DNA from: an uncultured Acidobacteriota bacterium
GTDB taxonomy: Bacteria; Acidobacteriota; Terriglobia; Terriglobales; Acidobacteriaceae
NCBI GenBank assembly: GCA_903873705.1
Contig: CAIQPK010000078.1
Coordinates: forward strand, 1 to 51,147
Reading direction: 5' to 3'
Length of the DNA stretch: 51,147 nt
Under the pieces are notes generated by a model, which did no database searches, was not told the DNA's origin, and saw only the letters and a list, made by a program, of their open reading frames with translations. Of the stretch, positions 8,366-18,352 are shown in pieces; position 1 is the first letter of the stretch; each line of letters starts with the position of its first letter. The position numbers and the translations under genes are program-made.

Positions 8366-8756
8366 CGTTCTACCCGATCCCTTTTTCAAACTTGTGAACC
8401 AACCCGGAAACTACGGAAAAATCCAATAAGTTACCAGAACGATACCAGAATTGCCGGAACCTCAACGGCCCTGCCCGATATCTGCGGCAATCGGTCTTCG
8501 CGCGATAACCCGCATGGTTCCCATGCGTTGCGCCCAATTGCCTGTTTACTATCTTGGGCCCCGCGTAGCCGTTTGGCCAACGATCCCCTCTGCATCTGGG
8601 TTGCGGGACGGCAGCAAAAGGTTTCAGCTGCACCTTCTCTATCCATTGGACGCTATTTTGCTGTGAAGGGAAGGCTTGCACCCCGCCAGAAGGTACGATT
8701 GCCCCAGCGCTACGCATCCACGGGCCTCCGCCGGGGCCCTCCAAGGGAGAATTTCC
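8366..8756. other. Divergent spacer with a 17-bp palindrome
   Basis: This 391-bp spacer separates the TonB-like gene (leftward) from the yetF-like gene (rightward). It contains a perfect 7-bp inverted repeat CGCATGG-TTC-CCATGCG at 8511-8527 and a direct repeat TACCAGAA near 8434-8452. No convincing sigma-70 promoter was found. The palindrome is a candidate operator. Nothing else recognisable is seen. Confidence 0.45.
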
Positions 8757-9362
8757 ATGCTGCACACCATGCTGCAAGACATGTTCCACCTGCAGTTGCC
8801 GATCCTCGAAAAGATCCTGCGGCCGATCATCGTCTACATCTGCCTGATTGTCTTCCTCCGCGTATTCGGCAAGCGCGAACTTGCCCAACTCAATCCCTTC
8901 GACCTGGTTGTGCTGCTGAGCCTCTCCAACACCGTCCAGAACGCCATCATCGGCGACGACAACTCCATCACCGGCGGCATCATCGGTGCACTGGCGCTGC
9001 TGATGATCAACTGGCTCCTCATGCGCCTGCTTTACAAGGCCCCCAAGGTCACAGCCGTACTCGAAGGCACCAAGACGGTCCTTATTTCCGACGGCAAGGT
9101 CGATCAGAACGCCCTGAAGACCGAAACGCTCACTCACGAAGAACTGATCTCGGTCCTGAACAAGAACGGCTTCAATAACCCCGAAGATGTGAAGCTCTGC
9201 GTCCTGGAACCCAACGGCACCTTCTACGTCGAGGGCATCACACCCACCAGCGAGGCGGTCCACAGCAGGGAATTGATGAAGGAGCTCTCGCGCCTGTCGC
9301 TGGAGGTGCGCGAACTGCGCGCCGCTCTCGAACTCGGCCGCAACGCCGAAGGCGCCAGCTAA
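8757..9362 (+). CDS. YetF/DUF421-family membrane protein
   Basis: The 201-residue product begins with a membrane region of three helices (about residues 17-35, 45-60 and 70-90: IIVYICLIVFLRVFGKRELAQ, PFDLVVLLSLSNTVQNAI, GGIIGALALLMINWLLMRLL). The FGKRELAQLNPFDLVVLL segment is the hallmark of the YetF/DUF421 family. A cytoplasmic domain follows (LISDGKVDQNAL, the LxxxLR-like ELISVLNKNG, and a coiled C-terminus). Biochemical function of the family is not settled; roles in spore and stress membranes are reported in Bacillus. AGGGAG lies 7 nt before the ATG. The stop overlaps a small convergent gene by 4 nt. Confidence 0.85.
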   Translation: MLHTMLQDMFHLQLPILEKILRPIIVYICLIVFLRVFGKRELAQLNPFDLVVLLSLSNTVQNAIIGDDNSITGGIIGALALLMINWLLMRLLYKAPKVTAVLEGTKTVLISDGKVDQNALKTETLTHEELISVLNKNGFNNPEDVKLCVLEPNGTFYVEGITPTSEAVHSRELMKELSRLSLEVRELRAALELGRNAEGAS

Positions 9363-9550
9363 GCCGGAGGCTTGGGTACCAGCTTCTGACGTTCCCGTGT
9401 AAGGCGATCCGTTGGCACGTCCGCGGCGGCTTCGCGCACCGCCGTGCGATAGCCTCCCATGTAGATCGAGTACATCACCGCCAGCGCGCAACCCACCCCG
9501 AAGCCGAAGCCCATGAAGAAGCCGATGACGGTGATCGCGTAAGAAGGCAC
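9359..9550 (-). CDS. Small single-span membrane protein
   Basis: The frame encodes 63 residues: a hydrophobic N-terminus of about 24 residues rich in Gly (ITVIGFFMGFGFGVGCALAV), then a charged cytoplasmic tail with Arg/Lys and a PKPPA end. It overlaps the yetF-like gene tail to tail by 4 nt. No family is recognised. The clear transmembrane-plus-basic-tail design supports a real small gene, but the start has no strong ribosome site and it could be non-coding. Confidence 0.45.
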   Translation of the reverse strand: MPSYAITVIGFFMGFGFGVGCALAVMYSIYMGGYRTAVREAAADVPTDRLTRERQKLVPKPPA

Positions 9551-9889
9551 GGCTCTGATGATGGCACAACTGGCTATCGCTCATCATCGCCTGGGCCTCC
9601 GAACCGGGCCAAATACCCCGCGCCGTCGTTCCAGCGCTGCGTTTCGGTGATGGTTCGTAATGCAACATAAGTGTCTTATCGTCGGACACAGTCGCCACTT
9701 CAGTATCCTGCGGTGGAAAACCTCAGACAATAGCACTTTCGTGGCGAACATGTGCCATTCTCACCGCTCCGCATCGCTCGAGTTGTCACCACGCCGTCAT
9801 CAGAGCGTCATCCTGTGGTTGCAGGCACCCTTCGCGATAACGTACCTTTTGGCTGACCCCAAGTCGCAAAAGGAAACCAGGAACCCCCG
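9551..9889. other. Spacer upstream of acs
   Basis: This 339-bp region lies upstream of acetyl-CoA synthetase. It shows lower GC than the flanking genes and probably holds the acs promoter, but no good -35/-10 pair, repeat or hairpin was found. Purine-rich AAAAGGAAACCAGGAA just before the ATG is the ribosome site. Confidence 0.35.
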
Positions 9890-11881
<1,992 letters not shown>

Positions 11882-12511
11882 CTACGGACGAAAAGCCAGA
11901 TCGACGTACTCATCAAGATAAGCGGGAGGATCGAAGAGTTCCACGTCAAGCACGTACCGGCCAGGCGGCAAGCTCACGCGGAACGCCTTCTTCATGAACA
12001 CTCCGTCGATGGAATTATCGTAAATCGTGAGCTCGTTTAGGGGGCCCGGTACAGAATTGATCGCGGTGTAGAGGTTCTTGTAACTCTTCTCCCGAATATC
12101 GGTCAGCGTCTCGACCGGAGCCGAGTGCCCGCCACCAAAGAACCGCTTAGTCACACGGTTGAGATTGACTTCGAGGCTGTCTGTGGCAATGTAATGCATC
12201 TCGACATAAAAACCGGCATCCTGAGCTTGTTGCGCCTGAGCCAGCGCAATGGTGGAACGTAACGTCGTTTCAATCGCCAGGCTCTGTCCGCGTCCTATGT
12301 GATCGAGAATGAATCGTTCAAAACGCCTGTTTACTTCGGCACGTATTTTCTGGGAGATGGAGTGGTACGAGCCATCATTGAGCTTAGCGGCTTCGTCGTC
12401 GGCATTGAAAAAATCGACTTCAAATTGCCTGACCGGCATCAGCGCCGACTTGCCGGAACCCGGTGCCCCAGCAACGATGAACAGAGTTGGCTGACGTAGG
12501 TTAGCCACCAA
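11882..12511 (-). CDS. Zeta-toxin-like P-loop kinase
   Basis: The protein of about 209 residues begins with a Walker A motif (FIVAGAPGSGKSAL, residues 11-24), then DFFNADDEAAKLN and IETTLRS, the arrangement of zeta-toxin/AAA_33 kinases in which the Asp and the ETT segment place the substrate. Zeta toxins phosphorylate UDP-N-acetylglucosamine or related sugars. It overlaps the upstream 76-residue gene by 11 nt, a typical toxin-antitoxin coupling. The first codon is TTG 12511 or GTG 12508, depending on translational coupling. Whether it is toxic is not known; housekeeping kinases share this fold. Sequence is less GC-rich than the neighbours, suggesting acquisition. Confidence 0.75.
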   Translation of the reverse strand: MVANLRQPTLFIVAGAPGSGKSALMPVRQFEVDFFNADDEAAKLNDGSYHSISQKIRAEVNRRFERFILDHIGRGQSLAIETTLRSTIALAQAQQAQDAGFYVEMHYIATDSLEVNLNRVTKRFFGGGHSAPVETLTDIREKSYKNLYTAINSVPGPLNELTIYDNSIDGVFMKKAFRVSLPPGRYVLDVELFDPPAYLDEYVDLAFRP

Positions 12512-12731
12512 AATCGCGTTCAGCCCCGGGCATCATGTCAGCCGGAATAGTTTTCGGGATAAGATTGCCGTCCGCATCGATCACGCCAAGCCCGCGCAGG
12601 CGATCGAGTTCAGTCGCCAACCGCATTGGACCATCCGCAAGAATCTTATCCACGATCCGCCGTCGTTCCTGGGCGTCATGTTGAAGTTCCTGCGGCGTAA
12701 GAGAACTTGGGGCCTGCGGTAGCGTCGCCAT
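12501..12731 (-). CDS. Probable antitoxin of the zeta-like pair
   Basis: The 76-residue product is charged and largely helical in its middle (LQHDAQERRRIVDKILADG), followed by LGVIDADGNLIPKTIPADM. It has no recognised DNA-binding motif and does not resemble the classic epsilon antitoxin. GAGGTG lies 6 nt before the ATG, and its 3' end overlaps the kinase gene by 11 nt. Position and size argue for an antitoxin; no sequence motif proves it. Confidence 0.6.
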   Translation of the reverse strand: MATLPQAPSSLTPQELQHDAQERRRIVDKILADGPMRLATELDRLRGLGVIDADGNLIPKTIPADMMPGAERDFGG

Positions 12732-12827
12732 CTGCGCACCTCAACGAAATTCTACTCTCACGCCCCACGAAGTGCGCTGCGCATGATCAGCGGCAGGTTC
12801 TCCAGTATTGAATCGGGAAAAACTCCC

Positions 12828-15338
12828 TTACCGCAGATTATGGCTCGGCCGCGACGGCAGCGTGAAGTGGAACGTCGAACCCATCCCCAGCTCACTCGTC
12901 GCCCAGATCTGCCCACCGTGCTGAGTCACAATGCTGCGGCAGATCGCCAGTCCCAGCCCCGTCCCTCCCATCGCGCGCGAGTCGGACGCGTCCACCTGTT
13001 TGAAGCGGTCGAAGATCAGCTCCAGCTTGTCGGACGGAATGCCACGCCCGTGGTCTTCAATCTCGATGATCGCTTCGCTCGGCGACTGGTACCGTGCCGA
13101 CAGCCGAATCTCAATCGGCGTGGAGCTGTCGTGCGGCGAGAACTTGATCGCATTCGCCACCAGGTTGGTCAGCGTCTGCAGAATGCGGTCGGGGTCAGCC
13201 CACACGCTCACACCATTCGCCTCAATCGTGAAGCAGATGTTCGCCTTCTGCGCGGAGGTCTGCATCAGGTTCGTCGTGCGCCGGAACAGCTCGCCCATCG
13301 AGCACATCGTGCTGTGCAGTTCCGCCTTGCCTGACCCAATGCTCTCCAGGTCGAGGATGTCGTTCACCAGCCGCACCAGCCGGTCCGTATTGCCGATGGC
13401 GATATCCATCATCTGCCGCATCTTGTCGGGCCGCTGCATCAGTGCTCCACCGGCCAGCAGGCCCAGCGCCGCGCGCAGGCTCGTCAGCGGCGTACGCAGC
13501 TCATGCGATACCGTCGAAATGAACTCGTCCTTCATCCGATCCAGCGCATTGCGCTCGGAAATATCCGTGAACGCCACGACCACACCCACCGCGCGTCCAT
13601 CGGCCATGTTCAGCTCTCCCGTCGGGCTGTCGGCATCTTCAGTACCTTCGGAAAGCGCAAGCTGCGGTGTCGATGCCGCAATCCCGCGCCGCTGCAGAGC
13701 ACCTTCGCCGGCCTCGGCCCGCGCTTCAATCTGCGGACGCGCTACATACTCCACCGGGAAGCTCGTCCCATCCTTGCGCCAGAAGATCTCGTTCGACACG
13801 CGAATCGTCTCGCGGTTCGCCAGCGACCGCTGAATCGGGCAATCCGACTGCGGATAAGGCGTGCCATCGGTCCGCGTGTGATGGGTCAGCTCGTGCATGT
13901 TCTTGCCCAGAATCTCTTCCGGCTTGTAGCCCAGCATCTGTGCCGCAGCCGGGTTCACAATCGTCACCCGGCCTTCAAGGTCCAGGCCATAAATGCCGTC
14001 GCCCACGCTCTCCAGCACCGAGTTCGACTGCCGGATCAGCGACCGCAGTTGTTCCTCGGCCCGCACCTGCTCCGTGATGTCGACACCGAACGCCAGCACA
14101 TACCGCGGCCGTCCCGGCTCTTCGATCAACCGGTTGCGATACGCAATCACACGGTCTTCGCCGTTCACGTGCTGCAGGTGCAGCAGGCCCTGCGCTTCGC
14201 CCGTCTCCAGCAGCGACACCAGGTAAGGCTCCATCAGCCCACGCCGTTCCGGGTTCACAAAATCCGCCAGCGGCCGGCCCTCAAGCTCCTCCACTGTCCG
14301 CCCGATACCCTGCGCTCCGTGCGCGTTGATGGAAAGGATCGTTCCATCCAGCGAGTGCGTCCACACCATGCCCAGCGACCCTTCCACCAGCTGCCGGTAC
14401 CGCGCTTCGCTCTCCCTGATGGCCGCTTCCGCAATCCGTTGCACCGTCACGTCGATGCCCGTCGCGATCACGAAGTTCACTTGCTCCTGCGAGTCCACCA
14501 GCGCGGTCGCCGACCACGAAATCCGTCGCCGCGACCCATCCGCTGCCACCCAGAAATTTTCGTAGGTCGTCGGAAAATCTCCGGCGCGAATCCGCTCGAA
14601 GCTCTGGATGTACGCGGCCACATCTTCTGAAGGAATCAGCCGCTCCCACGCATACTTGCCCACCAGGTCAGCCGACGCATAACCCGAAATAATCTCGCAC
14701 GCGCGGTTGAAGCGCACAATGCGTCCTGCCGTATCGAACACCACCACCAATGCGCCCACGGTATCCAGCACAGCGGAGACGAAGTTACGCTCGACGGTCA
14801 GCGCGCTCTCTACCCGCTGCCGCGCCCGCGCCGACCGTTCCATCTGCCGCGCCCGCACATTCAACTCCAGCCGCGTCACAATAATGTGGCTCAGCGAGTC
14901 CAGCGACTCCATCTGCGCCGAGGTCAGCTTGCGCGCCGCCGTATCGTAAACGCACAAACACCCGATCGCCGCCCCGGAAGGCATCACAATCGGCGCTCCT
15001 GCGTAGAAGCGGAATCTCCGATCACCCACCGCGATCCCGCCCGGAGCGTAATCTGGGTCGCGGCGCGCATCCGGTATCTGGTAGATCCCATCCCCGGCCA
15101 GTGTTGTTTCGCACGGTAAGCCGTACCGAGGCGCTTCCATGACCTCGATTCCAAACCGCGAAATCAGCGCGATCCGGTCTCTCTCCACCAGCGAGATCGT
15201 CGCCACCGGGGCGTTGCAGATCTGCGCCGCCAGACGAGAGATGTCGTCGAGGGCCGGATCATGCGGCATGTCCAGTAACTCGTACAACTCGAGTGTCTGG
15301 AGCCGGGCGAGCTCGGCGCTGGAGGGAGATTCGGTCAT
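12828..15338 (-). CDS. Soluble GAF/PAS multi-sensor histidine kinase
   Basis: The 836-residue kinase has an N-terminal GAF domain (about 25-160), three PAS domains (about 185-305, 310-425, 430-598, the third with an insertion near 537-580), then HisKA with FISTVSHELRTPLTS (phospho-acceptor His612) and an HATPase domain with N-box NLVANAIKFS (725-734), DHGRGIP (762-768), DRF (777-779) and GGTGLGLAI (791-799). No transmembrane segment or signal peptide is seen, so it should sense cytoplasmic signals. No response regulator is adjacent; it is an orphan. The start ATG lacks a clear ribosome site and abuts one arm of a 13-bp inverted repeat (15342-15449). Confidence 0.92.
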   Translation of the reverse strand: MTESPSSAELARLQTLELYELLDMPHDPALDDISRLAAQICNAPVATISLVERDRIALISRFGIEVMEAPRYGLPCETTLAGDGIYQIPDARRDPDYAPGGIAVGDRRFRFYAGAPIVMPSGAAIGCLCVYDTAARKLTSAQMESLDSLSHIIVTRLELNVRARQMERSARARQRVESALTVERNFVSAVLDTVGALVVVFDTAGRIVRFNRACEIISGYASADLVGKYAWERLIPSEDVAAYIQSFERIRAGDFPTTYENFWVAADGSRRRISWSATALVDSQEQVNFVIATGIDVTVQRIAEAAIRESEARYRQLVEGSLGMVWTHSLDGTILSINAHGAQGIGRTVEELEGRPLADFVNPERRGLMEPYLVSLLETGEAQGLLHLQHVNGEDRVIAYRNRLIEEPGRPRYVLAFGVDITEQVRAEEQLRSLIRQSNSVLESVGDGIYGLDLEGRVTIVNPAAAQMLGYKPEEILGKNMHELTHHTRTDGTPYPQSDCPIQRSLANRETIRVSNEIFWRKDGTSFPVEYVARPQIEARAEAGEGALQRRGIAASTPQLALSEGTEDADSPTGELNMADGRAVGVVVAFTDISERNALDRMKDEFISTVSHELRTPLTSLRAALGLLAGGALMQRPDKMRQMMDIAIGNTDRLVRLVNDILDLESIGSGKAELHSTMCSMGELFRRTTNLMQTSAQKANICFTIEANGVSVWADPDRILQTLTNLVANAIKFSPHDSSTPIEIRLSARYQSPSEAIIEIEDHGRGIPSDKLELIFDRFKQVDASDSRAMGGTGLGLAICRSIVTQHGGQIWATSELGMGSTFHFTLPSRPSHNLR

Positions 15339-15341
15339 GTC

Positions 15342-15449
15342 TACAAGTCGAAGGATATAAAGGAGGGACGCATATAGCTCTCCCCCGTTCGGTTCCGGAA
15401 AGATGCACGAAGGTAACCCTTAGCATGACTCCGAAACCTTCGACTTGTA
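15342..15449. repeat. 13-bp perfect inverted repeat at the kinase start
   Basis: TACAAGTCGAAGG at 15342-15354 recurs as its exact reverse complement at 15437-15449. The left arm occupies the position of the ribosome-binding site of the kinase gene that starts at 15338. The arms are 82 nt apart in the leader, so they could form a long-range stem in the mRNA, or be two regulator half-sites. Seen directly; function is inference. Confidence 0.6.
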
Positions 15450-15488
15450 CGACTTTCAGCGGTTAGCGTTGACGACTCTGGTGCCCGG

Positions 15489-16040
15489 TTACGGTTTCGG
15501 GAGCGCGCAACACGAGCCAGCCACAGGCGCATCGTCGGCACTGGCGTCCAGTGCGACCTTCCAGGAACCGTCCGCCACCTTTTTCCAGAAGGTAATGTAT
15601 CTTCCGCCGGAGGTAACCGGCTCCCCATTTTTATCCACAGACCGTGCCTCGTAGTGCCCCCACGTAAACCCGGTGTCGCCCGAGGGCCCCATCTGCGCGC
15701 CCTCGGGCGCCCAGGTCAGCTGGTAGGTCTTCGCGTCCCACACCGCCGTGGCCGCAATCGCCCGGTGCCCGAGCACGGCGGGCTTGCCGTTATTCAGCGT
15801 CACCGCATCTTCGGCGAACCACGAGCTGAACGCCGCTCCGCCGCCCTTGGCGACGTCCTGCGCAAATTTCCCCTCCAGCTCCATCAACATGATCACGCCG
15901 GGAGATAGCGTCGGCTGCGTTAGCGGATTGAGCTTCGGCCCGGCGGCATTCTGCGGCGTCAGAGACAGGGCGGACTGCGCGCGCATCGCAGGCGCAGCCA
16001 CCAACAAAAGAGCGGCGAAGAAGCAGATAGAGCGTCGCAT
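15489..16040 (-). CDS. Secreted SnoaL/DUF4440-like protein
   Basis: The 183-residue product has a signal peptide (MRRSICFFAALLLVAAPAMRAQ). The mature part shows the NTF2-like pattern of DUF4440/SnoaL proteins: an N-terminal helix with LMELEGKFAQDVAKGG, AFSSWFAEDAVTLNNGKPAVLGHRAI, then beta strands (YQLTWAPEGAQM, GFTWGHYEARS, GRYITFWKKVADGSWKVALDA). Such proteins bind small ligands or act as light enzymes; none can be assigned. It is upstream of the histidine kinase in the same direction with a 150-bp gap. CC near the C-terminus (GSCCALP) is unusual. Confidence 0.75.
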   Translation of the reverse strand: MRRSICFFAALLLVAAPAMRAQSALSLTPQNAAGPKLNPLTQPTLSPGVIMLMELEGKFAQDVAKGGGAAFSSWFAEDAVTLNNGKPAVLGHRAIAATAVWDAKTYQLTWAPEGAQMGPSGDTGFTWGHYEARSVDKNGEPVTSGGRYITFWKKVADGSWKVALDASADDAPVAGSCCALPKP

Positions 16041-16273
16041 GCGTTCATTCTACGACTCCCCAACCGCACTTCACCGCTGTCAAAGCGCAGCACGACTTCA
16101 AAACATCAGCCGGTCATGCCTCCCTTATCGACCCATTGTCACCGCGCATGAGGACGCTGTCCCACCCCTTGAGTTTGTCATTCCCGCAGGGAATCTGTGT
16201 TTGCCGTTGCTTGTTCCCCTCAACGCCACCACAACTGCTATCCTGCCTCAACCTCAACAAACCAAGGAGCCCC

Positions 16274-17662
16274 GTGGCCATCGCCCGCAAAGACTGGACC
16301 CTCATACTCCCGGCCGTCCTGCTGCTCATCGCCGGCTCGGCGCTCCAGGCCTTCAGCCCCGGTACCCTCATTGCCGCCCGCGCGCTCCGCTGGCTGGCCA
16401 TCCTGCTCTTCGCCGCCTTCGCCTACCGCCGCAAGAGCCTCACGCCCTGGATATTCGTCGCCATGGTCGCCGGTGCCGAAATCGGCTTCGACGCACCCGC
16501 CTTCGCGGTCAGCCTGCGCGTCTTCTCCGACATCTTCCTCCGCCTCATCAAGACCATCGTCGCCCCGCTCATCCTCGCCACGCTCATCGTCGGCATCGCC
16601 GGCCACGGCGACATGAAGAGCGTCGGCCGGATGGGCATCAAGTCGCTTATCTACTTCGAGGTCGTCACCACGCTCGCCCTCGCCATCGGCCTGATCGCCA
16701 TCAACGTCAGCAAGGCCGGCGTCGGCCTGGCGAAGCCTGCGGTCGAAGCTGTCAAAAACGTCGCCACACCGCCGCCCACCCACTGGAACGACTTCCTGCT
16801 CCACATCTTCCCCGAGAACATCGCCAAGTCCATCGCCGACGCCCAGCTCCTGCAGGTTGCCGTCTTCGCCGTCTTTTTCGGCATCGCACTAGCCAGCCTG
16901 AGCGAAGCCAAGCGTGCCCCGGTGCTTCGACTATGCGAATCGCTCAGTGAAGTGATGTTCAAGTTCACCAACATCGTCATGTACTTTGCGCCGTTCGCCG
17001 TCGCCGGCGCTATGGCCTTCACGGTCGGCGACAAGGGCCTCGGCGTCCTCATCAACCTCGGCAAGATGCTCCTCACGCTCTACGGCGCACTCGCGATGTT
17101 TGCCGTCCTCGTCCTGTTGCCGGTAGCGCTGCTCTTCAAAGTCCCTATCGTGAAATTCCTAGCCGCCGTCGCCGAACCCGCCACCATCGCCTTCGCCACC
17201 GCCACCAGCGAAGCCGCTCTCCCGCGCGCCATGGAGCAGATGGAAGCCCTCGGCGTCCCGCGCCGCATCGTCGCCTTCGTCATCCCCGCCGGCTACAGCT
17301 TCAACCTCGATGGCTCCACGCTGTACCTCGCCGTAGCCAGCATCTTCGTCGCCCAGGCCGCCGGTCTCCACCTCACCATCGGCCAGCAGCTGCTCATGAT
17401 GGCGACCCTCGTCCTCACCAGCAAAGGCGTCGCCGGCGTCCCCCGCGCCACGCTGGTCGTGCTCTTCGCCACGGCCTCCACCTTCAACCTGCCCGAGTGG
17501 CCCATCGCCGTTGTCTTCGGCATCGACGCCCTGATGGACATGGCCCGCACCATGGTCAACGTCGTCGGCAACTGCCTCGCCTCCGTCGTCATCGCGCAAT
17601 GGGAAGGCGAGTTCGGCAAAGAAAAGCCCGACCCGGTCGTGATGGAAGGCGTAGAGGCGTAA
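16274..17662 (+). CDS. Na+/H+-dicarboxylate or glutamate symporter (DAACS family)
   Basis: The 462-residue protein has about eight transmembrane helices and family signatures: IFLRLIKTIVAPLI in the first third, the serine-rich re-entrant loop FATATSEAALP (about residue 315), the NLDGSTLY motif (about 349; the canonical form is NMDGT) and GVAGVPRAT (about 392). It imports C4-dicarboxylates or acidic amino acids with Na+ or protons. The GTG at 16274 is chosen because AAGGAG precedes it and the preceding in-frame residues look non-coding. The N-terminus contains an extra hydrophobic hairpin before the typical start. Its substrate cannot be told from the sequence. Confidence 0.9.
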   Translation: MAIARKDWTLILPAVLLLIAGSALQAFSPGTLIAARALRWLAILLFAAFAYRRKSLTPWIFVAMVAGAEIGFDAPAFAVSLRVFSDIFLRLIKTIVAPLILATLIVGIAGHGDMKSVGRMGIKSLIYFEVVTTLALAIGLIAINVSKAGVGLAKPAVEAVKNVATPPPTHWNDFLLHIFPENIAKSIADAQLLQVAVFAVFFGIALASLSEAKRAPVLRLCESLSEVMFKFTNIVMYFAPFAVAGAMAFTVGDKGLGVLINLGKMLLTLYGALAMFAVLVLLPVALLFKVPIVKFLAAVAEPATIAFATATSEAALPRAMEQMEALGVPRRIVAFVIPAGYSFNLDGSTLYLAVASIFVAQAAGLHLTIGQQLLMMATLVLTSKGVAGVPRATLVVLFATASTFNLPEWPIAVVFGIDALMDMARTMVNVVGNCLASVVIAQWEGEFGKEKPDPVVMEGVEA

Positions 17663-17686
17663 AATTTCATTCAGAGGTGATCCGCG

Positions 17687-17902
17687 ATGGCGACAACCGA
17701 CATGCGACCCGGCCTTGAAGAGAAAACGCAGCAACGGGAAATCACCGAGGAAGAGCGCACCGCGTTTTACGAGCGCTTGGCCTGGGCACAGGAAGAGGTC
17801 AGAAAACTGGTTCCGCCTGGCAGATCGCTTGCCAACGAATTGATCGCGGAGCACCGCGCCGAGGCTGCACGCGAGGAGTCGGCTTGGAGCCAGGCGTCCT
17901 AG
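17687..17902 (+). CDS. VapB-like antitoxin
   Basis: The 71-residue product is strongly charged and helical (REITEEERTAFYERLAWAQEEVRKL, here quoted in part) with a C-terminal tail rich in Glu/Ala that likely wraps the toxin. It overlaps the PIN gene by 19 nt. GAGGTG lies 7 nt before the ATG. It lacks an obvious AbrB or RHH DNA-binding domain, so it may not autoregulate. It stands 24 nt after the symporter stop, which puts the pair downstream of a housekeeping gene. The antitoxin call rests on the position before a PIN gene. Confidence 0.65.
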   Translation: MATTDMRPGLEEKTQQREITEEERTAFYERLAWAQEEVRKLVPPGRSLANELIAEHRAEAAREESAWSQAS

Positions 17903-18267
17903 ATTCATCAGCGCTGCTCGCGGTCCTTCAGTCTGAAAGAGGGAGCGAAGTTGTTCAGCCTATCCTCTTGCGGTCCGTGATCAGCGCCGTGAACGCAGCA
18001 GAAGTGCAGGCCAAGCTAGTGCGCGAAGGAAAGCCCGCAGAAATCGCGTGGCGCGTCACCTCTAGTGCTACCCATCAGATCATCGCCTTTAATGCGGACC
18101 AGGCCAAACTCTGCGGTTCCCTTATTTCGCAGACGAAATCCGCCGGCCTATCCTTCGGCGACCGCGCCTGCCTCGCTCTGGCGATCCACATGAATCTCCC
18201 GGTCTACACCGCCGACCGCGCCTGGTCGCGCGTCTCCTCCATCTGCGATATCCGCTTCATCCGCTAA
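17884..18267 (+). CDS. PIN-domain toxin, VapC-like RNase
   Basis: The 127-residue PIN protein has the acidic catalytic set: Asp7 (VLDSSALLA), Glu40 (NAAEV), Asp93 (SFGDRACLALA) and Asp111 (YTADRAW). VapC toxins are Mg-dependent RNases that cut tRNA or rRNA. The start is a TTG inside the antitoxin gene, giving translational coupling; no better ATG/GTG exists upstream in frame. All catalytic positions are intact, so it should be active. It is followed by the divergently unrelated secreted NHL protein gene. Confidence 0.82.
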   Translation: MEPGVLDSSALLAVLQSERGSEVVQPILLRSVISAVNAAEVQAKLVREGKPAEIAWRVTSSATHQIIAFNADQAKLCGSLISQTKSAGLSFGDRACLALAIHMNLPVYTADRAWSRVSSICDIRFIR

Positions 18268-18352
18268 CAAACCCTCTCCCACAAGATCCACCCAGACATA
18301 TATCCTTATCCCGCCTCTCGCAGTTCACCAACACACGCCTGAAGGGAAAGCC

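Noticed and set aside
12470-12480. A third GGTGCCCC hairpin copy near 12470
   Set aside because: The sequence encodes the Walker A loop of the kinase and has no matching stem.
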